A stretch of 64,000 nt of DNA from Microbacterium sp. Root61 (GCF_001427525.1 NZ_LMGU01000001.1:3440902-3504901); one strand, 5' to 3'. Counted from the stretch's first letter, positions 7,773 to 17,269 are shown. Program-made: numbers and translations. The notes: a model not told the origin generated them from the sequence alone.

Positions 7773-8783
7773 ATGCCTCGCCCGCACCCCCTCGTCATCG
7801 GACACCGCGGTGCGCCCGGCTACCGTCCGGAGCACTCCCGGTCGTCGTACGACCTCGCGCTGGAGATGGGCGCCGATGCGGTCGAGCCCGACATCGTCGT
7901 CTCCCGTGACGGCGTGCTCGTCGTGCGACACGAGAACGAGATCTCCGGCACCACCGATGTCGCCGATCGCCCCGAATTCGCGGACCGTCGCGCGACCAAG
8001 ACGGTCGACGGCACGCAGATCACCGGATGGTTCACCGAGGACTTCACGTGGCCGGAGCTGTCGACGCTCCGGTGCCGCGAACGGGTGCCCGCGCTGCGTG
8101 CTTCCAGTGCGACCTTCGACGACGAGCAGCCCGTCCTGCGGCTGCGCGATGTGCTGGACCTGGTCCGCGCCGCCTCGCTGGAGCGGGGGCGCGAGCTCGG
8201 CGTGGTGCTCGAGATCAAGCACGCGACGTACTTCCAGACCCTGGGGTGGGATGTCGCGGCACTGGTGGACACCGAGCTTCGCGCTGCAGGATGGGCGAAC
8301 GGCGAGCTGCCGCTCACGATCGAGGCGTTCGAGTCGACGGTGCTGCGACAGCTGAAGGAACGCGGCATCCGCGGTTCGTACATCTATCTGCTGGAGGCGG
8401 CGGGGCGCCCGTTCGACCTCGCCTCGGCTCACGGCAAGGCGGCGCTCACGTACCGGCAGACGGCGGCGCCCGCCGGGCTCGACGCGCTCACCGGAGTCGT
8501 GGACGGCATCAGCGTCGACAAACGGATGATCCTCGCGCCCGACAAGCTGGGGCGCCTCACCGGGCCGTCGACAGTGGTCGATGACGCCCACGAGCGCGGG
8601 CTGCGGGTGTTCACCTGGACGTGCCGGCCCGAGAACAAGTTCCTCATCGGGCAGTTCCGCGGCAAAGGCGGACCGGCCGCATTCGGCGACTACGAGTCCG
8701 AGTGGACGGTGATCCGGGATGCCGGGGTCGACGGTGTGTTCGTCGACCACCCCGACCTCGGGGTCGCGTTCTTCCGGGGCTGA
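7773..8783 (+). CDS. Glycerophosphodiester phosphodiesterase family protein
   Basis: A 336-residue GDPD-fold enzyme. It opens with the family motif GHRGAPGYRPEHS, followed by EPDIVVSRDGVLVVRHENEI, which supplies the metal-binding Glu and Asp and the second His. It ends with the DGVFVDHPDLG strand. The enzyme cleaves deacylated phospholipids or teichoic-acid-like glycerophosphodiesters to an alcohol and glycerol 3-phosphate. No signal peptide is visible, so it is probably cytoplasmic. A TAGCCT element at 7761-7766 lies six bases before the ATG with no Shine-Dalgarno sequence, so the mRNA is probably leaderless. It stands alone; the nearest functional relative is the phosphodiesterase-containing importer operon at 26.5-32.7 kb. 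Confidence 0.9.
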   Translation: MPRPHPLVIGHRGAPGYRPEHSRSSYDLALEMGADAVEPDIVVSRDGVLVVRHENEISGTTDVADRPEFADRRATKTVDGTQITGWFTEDFTWPELSTLRCRERVPALRASSATFDDEQPVLRLRDVLDLVRAASLERGRELGVVLEIKHATYFQTLGWDVAALVDTELRAAGWANGELPLTIEAFESTVLRQLKERGIRGSYIYLLEAAGRPFDLASAHGKAALTYRQTAAPAGLDALTGVVDGISVDKRMILAPDKLGRLTGPSTVVDDAHERGLRVFTWTCRPENKFLIGQFRGKGGPAAFGDYESEWTVIRDAGVDGVFVDHPDLGVAFFRG

Positions 8784-8961
8784 CAGCCGCGGACTTCACC
8801 TCAAAGAGGCTGCAAGAACCCCTCTTGTGTCACCCCGCGCCCAGGAGGACACTGAACACCGCGTTGTCTGCAGCTCCGGGTTTCACAGACTGCGTGGGTC
8901 GGTCGGATCGACCGCGCTCAGGAAAGCGGTGCCCTTACGGCCGCTGCGTGAGGGGCGTGAC

Positions 8962-10347
8962 GTGGATGCAACTGACCTCGCTCGACTTCAGTTCGCGTCG
9001 ACGAGCATCTACCACTTCCTCTTCGTGCCCGTCACGATCGGCCTGGCCCTGCTCATCGCGATCGTCCATACCCAGTGGTACCGCTCGAAAGAGATCAGGT
9101 ACGAGCGGCTCACACGATTCTTCGGCACGCTGCTCCTGATCAATGTCGCGGTCGGTGTCGTCACCGGGTTGGTGCAGGAGTTCCAGTTCGGGATGAACTG
9201 GTCCGCCTACTCCGTCTTCGTCGGCGACGTCTTCGGCGCGCCGCTGGCTATGGAGGGCCTCGCCGCGTTCTTCCTCGAGTCCACCTTCCTCGGCCTCTGG
9301 GTGTTCGGGTGGAAGGTGCTGCCCCGAGGCATCCATCTCCTGTCGGCATGGCTCGTGGCGGCAGGGGCCATGCTGTCGGCCGCGTTCATCATGGCCGCGA
9401 ACTCGTGGATGCAGCATCCGGTCGGCTACACGACGGATGCCGTGACGGGGCGCGCGGTGCTGACCTCGATCGGCGACTTGTTCACGAATCCGGTGTTCGT
9501 CTGGGGGTACATCCATGTGATCCTCGCCTCCCTGGTGACCGGTGCCGTCGTGATGCTCGCCGTATCGGCGTGGCAGCTCCGGAGGGGAAAGGGTGCGTTC
9601 AAGACCTCGGCCGTGCTGTCGCTCGTCGTCCTGCTCCCGGCCTCGGCGCTGGCGCTCGGCGTCGGGAGCCACCTCGGCGTCCTTGAGACGACCTACCAGC
9701 CCATGAAGATCGCCGCCGCTGAAGGCCAGTGGGAGACGTGTCAGCCCTGCTCGTTCTCGCTCATCCAGATCGGCGGTTTCACGAGTTCGGACGAGGAGCC
9801 GGTGAAGATCCTGCAGGTCCCGCATCTGCTGTCACTGCTGGCGACCGGCACGTGGGACGGCGAGGTGGTCGGCCTCAACGAGCTGCAGGCGCAAGACGAG
9901 GCGCAATTCGGAGAGGGGGACTACGTGCCCGATGTCGCCATCCAGTACTGGTCGATGCGGGTGATGGCCTATCTCGGCACCCTCTTCTTCCTCTTCTCGG
10001 CATGGGGCGTGTGGCTGGCCGTACGACGAAAGCTGCCGTCGGCCCGCACCTTCCTCTTCGTCGCGACGTGGGCCGTTCCCCTGCTGTTCGTGATGAACAC
10101 TGCGGGGTGGATGCTCACCGAGAGCGGGCGGCAGCCGTGGATCGTGCAAGGGCTCATGAAGACCGCAGACGGTGTCTCGGCGACTGTCTCGTCCACCGAG
10201 ATCCTGCTGAGTATCAGCGCGTTCACCGCGATCTACCTGCTACTGATCGTCCTCGACGCGACCCTCATCATGCGATTCGCGCGGCGCGATCTGGACGCCC
10301 CCGAGCCGGCGAGCCAAGACCGCGGCGCCCCAGCGCTGACCTACTGA
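8962..10347 (+). CDS. cydA: Cytochrome bd quinol oxidase subunit I
   Basis: A 461-residue subunit that oxidises quinol and carries the three haems of cytochrome bd. Visible features are His18 (STSIYHFLFVP) as a haem ligand, the LAMEGLAAFFLESTFLGLWVFGW helix, WMQHPVGY, a GYIHVILASL helix and a short Q-loop around TYQPMKIAAAEGQWETCQ. Its length fits the short-Q-loop class of Gram-positive bacteria. The open frame runs back to 8719 inside the previous gene, but the GTG at 8962 has an AGGGG site seven bases upstream and gives the normal N-terminus. It starts a run with cydB, zwf, GH15, GMC and epimerase genes; no cydDC is present. The 178 bases before it must hold the promoter; I could not assign one firmly. 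Confidence 0.96.
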   Translation: MDATDLARLQFASTSIYHFLFVPVTIGLALLIAIVHTQWYRSKEIRYERLTRFFGTLLLINVAVGVVTGLVQEFQFGMNWSAYSVFVGDVFGAPLAMEGLAAFFLESTFLGLWVFGWKVLPRGIHLLSAWLVAAGAMLSAAFIMAANSWMQHPVGYTTDAVTGRAVLTSIGDLFTNPVFVWGYIHVILASLVTGAVVMLAVSAWQLRRGKGAFKTSAVLSLVVLLPASALALGVGSHLGVLETTYQPMKIAAAEGQWETCQPCSFSLIQIGGFTSSDEEPVKILQVPHLLSLLATGTWDGEVVGLNELQAQDEAQFGEGDYVPDVAIQYWSMRVMAYLGTLFFLFSAWGVWLAVRRKLPSARTFLFVATWAVPLLFVMNTAGWMLTESGRQPWIVQGLMKTADGVSATVSSTEILLSISAFTAIYLLLIVLDATLIMRFARRDLDAPEPASQDRGAPALTY

Positions 10348-10367
10348 AGACCAGCTGAGGAGGAACC

Positions 10368-11429
10368 ATGGATCTGGCCACCGTCTGGTTCGTCATCGTC
10401 GCGGTGTTCTGGACGGGCTTCTTCGTGCTCGAGGGATTCGACTTCGGAGTGGGCGCGCTCCATGCGCTGATCGGGAGATCCGAGACGGAGCGCAGACACG
10501 CGATCGGCACGATCGCACCGTTCTGGGACGGGAACGAGGTGTGGCTGGTGGTCGGCACGGCGGCGATCTTCGCTGCATTCCCCGCCTGGTTTGCGACCTG
10601 GTTCTCGGCGCTCTACCTCGGGATCGTGCTGCTGCTGCTCGCGCTCATGCTGCGCGGGGTGGCGCTGGAGTGGCGAGGCAAAGGCGAAGGACACTCTTGG
10701 CGCGGTGCGTGGACCGCTGCGCTCGCGACCGGGAGCATTCTCGCGCCCCTGGTGCTGGGGGTCGCCCTCGGCGACCTCCTCGCCGGGCTGCCCATCGACG
10801 AGCATGGCGCGTTCACCGGTCGCGTGTGGAGCCTGTTCACCGGGTTCGGAGTATGGACCGGACTCACCCTGGTCGCGCTGTGCTTGATGCACGGCGCGAC
10901 GTTCCTCGCGGTGCGAACGACCGGTGATCTCCGCGCCCGCTCGCAGCAATGGGGACGGACACTCGGCATCGTCGCGCTCGTGATGGTCGCGGTTTTCGCG
11001 GTGTGGACCGTTCTGATCGCTCAGCCCGGTTGGCTGTCCTATCTGCTGCTCGCCGTCGCGCTGCTCGCGGTCGCGGCGTCGCTGTACGCGGCGCGGCGAG
11101 GCAGCGAGAAGGGCGCATTCGTCGCGACCGCGGTCGCCATCGCGGCGACGGTGGGTTCGTTGTTCGCGAGTCTCTTCCCCGATGTGCTGGTCTCGAGCAC
11201 GAGCAGCGCGAACAGCCTGACCGTTGCGGGTAGCGCGTCGAGCGTATACGCGCTCACCGTGATGTCCGTTGTCGCGGCCGTCTTCTTCCCCGTGGTGCTG
11301 CTCTATCAGGGGTACACGTATGTCGTCCTTCGCAGACGCGTCGGCGGCGCGTCCGCCTCGGCGCCCTCAGACCATGGGCCGAAGTCGATGGACGAGCCCA
11401 ATCTCGATCGAACATGGAGGCCCCAATGA
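10368..11429 (+). CDS. cydB: Cytochrome bd quinol oxidase subunit II
   Basis: A 353-residue membrane subunit, the partner of CydA. It starts with the conserved FWTGFFVLEGFDFGVGAL helix and has the FWDGNEVWLVVGTAAIFAAFP segment that is diagnostic for CydB, plus seven further spans. The ATG follows a strong GAGGAGG site, 20 bases after cydA. Its stop overlaps the ATG of zwf (ATGA), so the oxidase is translationally linked to a glucose-6-phosphate dehydrogenase, which is not the usual cydABDC order. The C-terminal 30 residues are hydrophilic and poorly conserved. No CydX-like peptide gene was seen in the overlap. Confidence 0.95.
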   Translation: MDLATVWFVIVAVFWTGFFVLEGFDFGVGALHALIGRSETERRHAIGTIAPFWDGNEVWLVVGTAAIFAAFPAWFATWFSALYLGIVLLLLALMLRGVALEWRGKGEGHSWRGAWTAALATGSILAPLVLGVALGDLLAGLPIDEHGAFTGRVWSLFTGFGVWTGLTLVALCLMHGATFLAVRTTGDLRARSQQWGRTLGIVALVMVAVFAVWTVLIAQPGWLSYLLLAVALLAVAASLYAARRGSEKGAFVATAVAIAATVGSLFASLFPDVLVSSTSSANSLTVAGSASSVYALTVMSVVAAVFFPVVLLYQGYTYVVLRRRVGGASASAPSDHGPKSMDEPNLDRTWRPQ

Positions 11430-12886
11430 CCGCATCGACCGCATCCGCAACGCCGCAGGACACCGACAAGTGGTCCGCCGCGGCCGACGTCCTTGTGGTG
11501 TTCGGCATCACGGGCGACCTTGCCAGGGTGATGACGTTCCGCTCGCTGTACCGGTTGGAGTCGCGTGGACTCCTGGAATGCCCCATTGTCGGCGTCGCCG
11601 TCGATGACTGGACTCTTGAGCGACTCGTGCAGCGAGCGAGGGACTCGATCGTCGCCACGGGCGAACCCCTGGACGAGGAGGTCTTCGGACGCTTCGTCGG
11701 GCGCCTCGCGTATGTGCAGGGGGATTTCGGTGACGCGGCGACGTACCAGCGCGTGGGCGAGGCGATCAGCGGGGCGCAGCATCCCGTGTTCTATCTCGAG
11801 ATTCCGCCGTTCCTCTTCGGAAGGGTCGCCCAGGGGCTGTCGGAGGCCGGGCTCACCGCCGCGGGCCGCGTCGTCGTCGAGAAGCCGTTCGGGCACGATC
11901 TCGCGTCTGCGAAGGCGCTCGCCGCGGAACTGCACGAGTATCTCGATGAAGCGCAGCTGTACCGCATCGATCACTACCTCGGAAAGATGGGCTACGAGGA
12001 GATCCTCTATCTCCGTTTCGCGAACACGGTCCTGGAGCCGCTGTGGAACCGCACTTACGTGGAGTGCGTGGAGATCACGATGGCGGAGGACTTCGGCGTC
12101 GAGGATCGCGGTCACTTCTACGACCCCGTCGGCGCCCTGCGGGACGTGGTGGTGAATCACCTCATGCAGATTGTGGCGGCGGCGGCGATGGAGCCGCCGT
12201 CGGCGCACGGGCAGGAGGCGCTTCGCGACGCGGCGGTCACATTGTTCCGAGCGGTGAAGACGGCCGACCCCGCCCACTACGTTCGAGGTCAGTACGACGG
12301 CTACCAGGACATCCCGGGTGTCGCCGCGGGTTCGACCACGGAGACGTACGCGGCGCTCAGGCTGGAGATCGACAACTGGCGCTGGCAGGGCGTGCCGTTC
12401 TACATCAGGACGGGCAAGCGGCTTCCGGCCACTCAGACCGAACTGCGCGTCGTGTTTCGGGAACCGCCGCCCGTCCACCTCGGGCTGGGCAGCGGCGAGG
12501 ATCGGCGACCCGTGCGCGACGAGTTCGTGGTCAAGCTCGACCCGTCCACGGGAGCACGGCTCGTCGTCGACGCCCACCGCGCTGACGGCAAGGGCCCGCG
12601 GGCCGTCACCCTCGACGCGGAGTTCGCCGATGAGGGCGGTGAGGGTGCCACCCCGTATGAAGTGCTCCTGCACGCCGCGATCGTCGGCGATTCGGGTCGC
12701 TTCAAGCGCCAGGACGTGGTGGAGGAGAACTGGCGCATCGTGCAGCCGCTGATCGATGACCCTCCGCCCGTGCACCCGTATGCGCAGGGCACGTGGGGTC
12801 CGGCGATCGCGGCGACCCTTGTCGCCGGCCACGGCGGCTGGCAGGGTCCGTGGATCGTCGAGCCCCCGACGGAGGTCGTGCCGTGA
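11426..12886 (+). CDS. zwf: Glucose-6-phosphate dehydrogenase
   Basis: A 486-residue enzyme oxidising glucose 6-phosphate to 6-phosphogluconolactone, the entry to the pentose phosphate pathway. The coenzyme site reads FGITGDLARVM, a variant of the usual GxxGDLA(K/R)RK. Substrate and catalytic residues are in VVVEKPFGHDL and RIDHYLGKMGYEEI; VPFYIRTGKRL is also present. The ATG at 11426 has a GGAGG site and overlaps the cydB stop; an in-frame ATG 12 bases upstream is less well placed. The usual actinobacterial partners (tal, opcA, pgl) are absent, so this is probably a second, specialised copy tied to the bd-oxidase run. The coenzyme preference cannot be read safely. Confidence 0.93.
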   Translation: MTASTASATPQDTDKWSAAADVLVVFGITGDLARVMTFRSLYRLESRGLLECPIVGVAVDDWTLERLVQRARDSIVATGEPLDEEVFGRFVGRLAYVQGDFGDAATYQRVGEAISGAQHPVFYLEIPPFLFGRVAQGLSEAGLTAAGRVVVEKPFGHDLASAKALAAELHEYLDEAQLYRIDHYLGKMGYEEILYLRFANTVLEPLWNRTYVECVEITMAEDFGVEDRGHFYDPVGALRDVVVNHLMQIVAAAAMEPPSAHGQEALRDAAVTLFRAVKTADPAHYVRGQYDGYQDIPGVAAGSTTETYAALRLEIDNWRWQGVPFYIRTGKRLPATQTELRVVFREPPPVHLGLGSGEDRRPVRDEFVVKLDPSTGARLVVDAHRADGKGPRAVTLDAEFADEGGEGATPYEVLLHAAIVGDSGRFKRQDVVEENWRIVQPLIDDPPPVHPYAQGTWGPAIAATLVAGHGGWQGPWIVEPPTEVVP

Positions 12887-14745
12887 GTCTGCAGAGGTCC
12901 CCCTTCCCACCGATCGCCGACTATGCGTTCCTGTCCAACTGTCATACCGGCGCCCTGGTCGCGCCCGATGGCTCGGTCGACTGGCTCTGCGTGCCCGCGT
13001 TCGACTCGCCCAGCACGTTCGGCAATCTGCTGGACCGAGGGGCGGGATCGTTCCGGTTCGGTCCGTACGGCATCAACGTCCCCACCCAGCGGTCCTACGT
13101 TCCGGGTACCAACGTCCTCACCACCACGTGGCACACCCCGGGGGGCTGGCTGCTGGTGCACGATGCCCTCACGATGGGACCGCGCACGGGACCCGACCGC
13201 GTCACGCCGCACACGAGGCCGCCCGCCGACGACGACGCCGACCATGTCCTTGTGCGACTCGTGGAGTGCCTCGAAGGCACGGTCGAGGTCGAACTGGTGT
13301 GCGAGCCGGCGTTCGACTACGGAAGAGAGCCGGCCAAGTGGTCGTTGGTCGATGAGGACTGGCACGCGGCCGACGCCACAGGTGCAGGCCAGACCGTCCG
13401 GCTGAGCACCAGCATGTCGATCGGGGTCGAGGGCAGCTCGGCGCGAGCGCGTCACACACTGTCAGCGGGGGAGAAGGCGTTCTGCGCACTCTCCTGGGCG
13501 GAGGGCCTCGTCTCCCCTGCGGATGTCGATGACGCGTCCGAGCGGATCGCGCGGACGGTCCGGTTCTGGCGCAGATGGCTCGCGCGCGCACGCATCCCCG
13601 ATCATTCGCTGCGGCATCCGCTCGAGCGCTCCGCACTCACGATCAAAGGTCTGACCTACATGCCGACCGGCGCCACGGTCGCTGCGTTGACCACCTCGCT
13701 TCCTGAGACACCCGGCGGCGAACGCAACTGGGACTACCGCTACACGTGGATGCGCGACACCACGTTCACCCTGCAGGCGCTGCATTTCCTCAACCTGGAC
13801 TGGGAGGCGGACGAGTTCATGCAGTTCGTCGCCGACCTCGAGCCCAATGAGGACGGCGGACTGCAGATCATGTACGGAATCGACGGACGCCGCGACCTGA
13901 CCGAATCGACCCGCGATGAGCTCTCCGGCTACGAAGGCGCCCAGCCCGTCCGCATCGGAAACGGAGCGTTCGACCAGCGGCAGAACGATGTGTACGGCGC
14001 GGTGCTCGACTCGCTCCTGCTGCACACGCGCCGCAACCAGCACCTCCCTCGACGGCTGTGGCCGCTCGTCAAGTCCCAGGCCGAGAACGCGCTGGCGTCC
14101 TGGCGCGAACCGGACCAGGGCATCTGGGAGGCCCGTGGCGCACCGCAGCACTACGTGTCGTCCAAGCTCATGGGCTGGGTGGCACTGGATCGCGCTGCGA
14201 AGATCGCCGGGATCCGTGGAGACGAGGTGCTGGAGAAGACCTGGGCGGACGCTGCGGACGAGATTCGTGCGGACATCCTCGCCCACGGCGTCAGCGATCG
14301 CGGTGTGCTGCGTCAGCACTACGACACGGACGCGCTGGATGCCTCGACCCTCCTCGCCGCGATCTTCGGGTTCCTGCCCGGCAGCGACGAACGGATGAAG
14401 AACACGGTCGAAGCGATCTCGGCCGAGCTCACCGAGCACGGCTTCGTGCTGCGGTACGTGACGGGAGAGACGGATGACGGGCTCTCGGGCAAGGAGGGCA
14501 CGTTCCTGATCTGCTCCTTCTGGCTGGTCTCTGCGCTCTCGATCGTCGGGGAGCGCAAGCGGGCCACCGATCTGCTCGAGCGATTGCTGCGGATCGCCTC
14601 GCCGCTCGGCCTCTACGCCGAGGAGTTCGAGGTCGACCGCTCGCGTCACCTCGGGAACTTCCCGCAGGCCTTTTCCCACCTCGCGCTCATCGAGGCCTCG
14701 GCCCGGATCATCCTGGCCGACCGACTCGAAGAGCTGTCGCTGTAG
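12883..14745 (+). CDS. GH15 family trehalase/glucoamylase
   Basis: A 620-residue glycoside hydrolase of family 15. It begins with the typical PIADYAFLSNCHTGALVAPDGSVDWLCVP block of the bacterial trehalase-like subgroup. An N-terminal beta domain (to about 270) is followed by an (alpha/alpha)6 barrel with NWDYRYTWMRDTTFTLQAL, GNGAFDQRQNDVYG and KEGTFLICSFWLVSAL, which should contain the two catalytic Glu. It would release beta-glucose from trehalose or short alpha-glucans. No signal peptide is seen, so it acts inside the cell. The GTG start overlaps the zwf stop and follows a GGAGG site. Trehalase is likelier than glucoamylase by analogy with mycobacterial members; the substrate is inferred. 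Confidence 0.9.
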   Translation: MSLQRSPFPPIADYAFLSNCHTGALVAPDGSVDWLCVPAFDSPSTFGNLLDRGAGSFRFGPYGINVPTQRSYVPGTNVLTTTWHTPGGWLLVHDALTMGPRTGPDRVTPHTRPPADDDADHVLVRLVECLEGTVEVELVCEPAFDYGREPAKWSLVDEDWHAADATGAGQTVRLSTSMSIGVEGSSARARHTLSAGEKAFCALSWAEGLVSPADVDDASERIARTVRFWRRWLARARIPDHSLRHPLERSALTIKGLTYMPTGATVAALTTSLPETPGGERNWDYRYTWMRDTTFTLQALHFLNLDWEADEFMQFVADLEPNEDGGLQIMYGIDGRRDLTESTRDELSGYEGAQPVRIGNGAFDQRQNDVYGAVLDSLLLHTRRNQHLPRRLWPLVKSQAENALASWREPDQGIWEARGAPQHYVSSKLMGWVALDRAAKIAGIRGDEVLEKTWADAADEIRADILAHGVSDRGVLRQHYDTDALDASTLLAAIFGFLPGSDERMKNTVEAISAELTEHGFVLRYVTGETDDGLSGKEGTFLICSFWLVSALSIVGERKRATDLLERLLRIASPLGLYAEEFEVDRSRHLGNFPQAFSHLALIEASARIILADRLEELSL

Positions 14746-14778
14746 CGGCGCCTGCCGCCGACCCTTGAGGAGACACTC

Positions 14779-16326
14779 ATGAACGACGAATACGACGTCA
14801 TCATCGTGGGATCCGGCGCCGGGGGAGGAACCCTGGCGCATCGGCTGGCACCCTCGGGGAAACGGGTGCTGATCCTCGAACGGGGGGATTGGCTGACCCG
14901 GGAGATCGAGAACTGGGATGCCACCGCAGTGTTCGTCGAGAACCGTTACGTCTCGAAGGACACGTGGAGCGACAAAGACGGCAAACGGTTCCAACCTCAG
15001 GTCCACTATTTCGTGGGGGGAGCCACCAAGTTCTACGGCGCTGCGCTGTACCGGTTGCGAGAGCAGGACTTCGGCGAGCTCGCCCATCATGGCGGGGTAT
15101 CACCGGCGTGGCCGATCGGCTACGACGAGTTCGGGCCCTATTACGACCAGGCCGAGGCGCTGTATCAGGTGCACGGCATCCGAGGAGAGGATCCGACAGA
15201 CCCGCCGGGCGCGCCCTACCCATATCCACCGGTGTCGCACGAGCCCCGGATCCAAGAGCTGTTCGACGATCTCGCACGCGCGGGACTGCACCCGTTCCAT
15301 TCGCCGAACGGAATCATGCTCGACGAGAAGGATCCCGCGTTCAGCCCCTGCATCCGCTCGGCCACGTGCGACGGATTTCCGTGCCTCCTGCATGCGAAAT
15401 CCGATGCCGACGTGATCGCTGTCCGGCCTGCAATAGCTCACCAGAACGTCACGCTCGTGCGCAACGCGAACGTCCGCAAGCTTGAGACCGATCCCGCCGG
15501 CCGCACCATCACGGCAGTGATCGCAGACGTCGACGGTGACGAGCAGAGGTTCTCCGGTGCGATCGTCGTGGTCTCGGCCGGCGCGGCGAATTCGGCGAAG
15601 CTTCTGCTCGCGAGCGCCAACGACAGGCATCCCGGCGGTCTCGCGAACGGTTCGGACCAGGTGGGACGCAACTACCTCTTCCACAACAGCCGGGCGTTCC
15701 TCGCACTCTCGCTGGAGAAGAACGAAACCCGTTTCCAGAAGACCCTGGGCCTGAACGACTGGTATCTGGGCGACGAGGACTTCGACTACCCGATGGGCAA
15801 CGTGCAGATGGTGGGGAAGTCGTCCCCGCCGATGTACCGGGGCGAACAGCACATCGCCAAGCTCGCCCCCCTCTTCACGCTCGAGGAGATGGCGGAGCAC
15901 GCAGTCGACTTCTGGTTGTCGACGGAGGACCTGCCCGACCCGGACAATCGTGTCACGCTGGGCACGGACGGCAACGTCGTGCTCAGCTACGCGCCCAACA
16001 ACCGGGAGCCCCTCGAGCAGCTGTACCGGCGAGTGAAGAAGCACCTCAGCCACCTGGGCATGCATCCTCACCACCTGATCCCGCGGGATGCGTACATGAA
16101 GAACGACATTCCCATCGCGGGCTGCGCCCACCAGGCGGGCACGGTGCGTTTCGGGAATGACCCGGCGACATCCGTGCTGGATGCCTCGTGCAAGGCGCAC
16201 GAGGTGGACAACCTGTATGTGGTCGACACCAGCTTCTTCCCCAGCATCGGCGCGGTGAATCCCGCCCTCACGGCGATGGCGAACGCGCTGCGCGTGGGTG
16301 ACCATCTGCTGGCGCGGCTCGGTTGA
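14779..16326 (+). CDS. GMC family FAD-dependent sugar/alcohol oxidoreductase
   Basis: A 515-residue flavoprotein of the glucose-methanol-choline family. The FAD dinucleotide motif is VIIVGSGAGGGTLAHRL at the N-terminus. The C-terminal catalytic pair is visible as the His in GCAHQAGTVRFG and the Asn in GAVNPALTAMANALR. Overall it resembles pyranose-oxidase or bacterial GMC sugar dehydrogenases more than choline dehydrogenase. It lacks a Tat signal, so it is cytoplasmic. It follows the GH15 gene by 33 bases with a TTGAGGAG site and precedes the epimerase gene by one base. A sugar substrate, perhaps glucose released by the GH15 enzyme, is a context-based inference. The electron acceptor (oxygen or quinone) is unknown. 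Confidence 0.9.
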   Translation: MNDEYDVIIVGSGAGGGTLAHRLAPSGKRVLILERGDWLTREIENWDATAVFVENRYVSKDTWSDKDGKRFQPQVHYFVGGATKFYGAALYRLREQDFGELAHHGGVSPAWPIGYDEFGPYYDQAEALYQVHGIRGEDPTDPPGAPYPYPPVSHEPRIQELFDDLARAGLHPFHSPNGIMLDEKDPAFSPCIRSATCDGFPCLLHAKSDADVIAVRPAIAHQNVTLVRNANVRKLETDPAGRTITAVIADVDGDEQRFSGAIVVVSAGAANSAKLLLASANDRHPGGLANGSDQVGRNYLFHNSRAFLALSLEKNETRFQKTLGLNDWYLGDEDFDYPMGNVQMVGKSSPPMYRGEQHIAKLAPLFTLEEMAEHAVDFWLSTEDLPDPDNRVTLGTDGNVVLSYAPNNREPLEQLYRRVKKHLSHLGMHPHHLIPRDAYMKNDIPIAGCAHQAGTVRFGNDPATSVLDASCKAHEVDNLYVVDTSFFPSIGAVNPALTAMANALRVGDHLLARLG

Positions 16327-16327
16327 G

Positions 16328-17269
16328 ATGGCAGAGCCCTCGAGAGCGCCGCGGTTCCCGTCAGGAGCGCAGTACGGCATCGCCTGGGGGAGCTGGCAGG
16401 CGCAGGTCAGCCAAGTGGGAGCGACCCTGCGTGCTCTCACGGCGGGCGGCGTCGATGTGATCGACGGTTTCGCGGCGGATGAACGAGCGACAGACGGGAG
16501 AGGGCAGGTGCTGGCGCCCTGGCCGAACCGCCTCACCGACGGCCGATACCGCTACGGCGGGCACGAGTGCCAGGCTGCGCTGAACGAGCCGAGCAGGCAC
16601 ACGGCCATCCACGGGCTCGTGCGCTGGTTGGATTGGACTCCGGTCGCTCAGGGGCCGGATCGGGTCACGTTGGCTTGTGCCTTGCGCCCGCAGCCCGGAT
16701 ACGAATGGCAGCTGGATCTGCAGCTCACCTACATGCTGAACCACGAGGGCCTGACGGTGACCCTGAGTGCCGTCAATGCGGACCGCGAGCCGGCCCCGTT
16801 CGGTGCGGGGTTTCATCCGTATCTCACGCTCGGCACCAGGGTCGACGAGCTGGAGCTCACCCTGCCCGTGACGACATTCCTCGATCCGGATACACCGGCT
16901 GCGACGCCGAACATGGTGCCGGTGGCGGGTACCCCGCGTGACTTCACTCGGGCCGAGCGGATCGGGTCGCAACGGCTGGATACGGCATTCGGCGGACTGA
17001 CGCGTCACGGCGATGGTCGCGCCGTAGCGCGCATCCGCGCTCCGGAGAGCGGGCACGCGCTCGAGCTCTGGGTCGACGAGGGGTATCGCTACCTCATGGT
17101 CTATACCGCCGACGCGGTGACGCGGGCCGAACGCCGCCGCACCGCGCTTGCAGTCGAACCGATGACCTGCCCACCCGATGCCTTTCGCAGCGGCCTGGAC
17201 CTGATCGAGCTGCCTCCGGGTGCGACATGGCGCGGAACCTGGGGGCTGAGGGTTGTCGAACCGCGCTGA
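16328..17269 (+). CDS. Aldose 1-epimerase family protein
   Basis: A 313-residue galactose-mutarotase-fold protein. Conserved elements are APWPNRLTDGRY, the His of AIHGLVRWLDW, FGAGFHPYLTLG with the second catalytic His, and the late YLMVYTAD plus AVEPMTCPPDAF block with the catalytic Glu. It would interconvert the alpha and beta anomers of an aldose. The start at 16328 is one base after the GMC stop, so the two are almost certainly co-transcribed. In this operon the enzyme could turn beta-glucose from the GH15 hydrolase into the anomer that the next enzyme accepts. It ends the run; the gene beyond is convergent. Confidence 0.88.
   Translation: MAEPSRAPRFPSGAQYGIAWGSWQAQVSQVGATLRALTAGGVDVIDGFAADERATDGRGQVLAPWPNRLTDGRYRYGGHECQAALNEPSRHTAIHGLVRWLDWTPVAQGPDRVTLACALRPQPGYEWQLDLQLTYMLNHEGLTVTLSAVNADREPAPFGAGFHPYLTLGTRVDELELTLPVTTFLDPDTPAATPNMVPVAGTPRDFTRAERIGSQRLDTAFGGLTRHGDGRAVARIRAPESGHALELWVDEGYRYLMVYTADAVTRAERRRTALAVEPMTCPPDAFRSGLDLIELPPGATWRGTWGLRVVEPR

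Noticed and set aside
8784..8961. A possible redox (Rex- or GlxR-like) operator before cydA
   Set aside because: TTGTGTCACC and AGAGG/CCTCT half-sites are present, but none forms a convincing full palindrome.
13462..15090. A 542-residue minus-strand frame across the GH15/GMC boundary
   Set aside because: It spans two firmly identified genes and has no motif or ribosome site.
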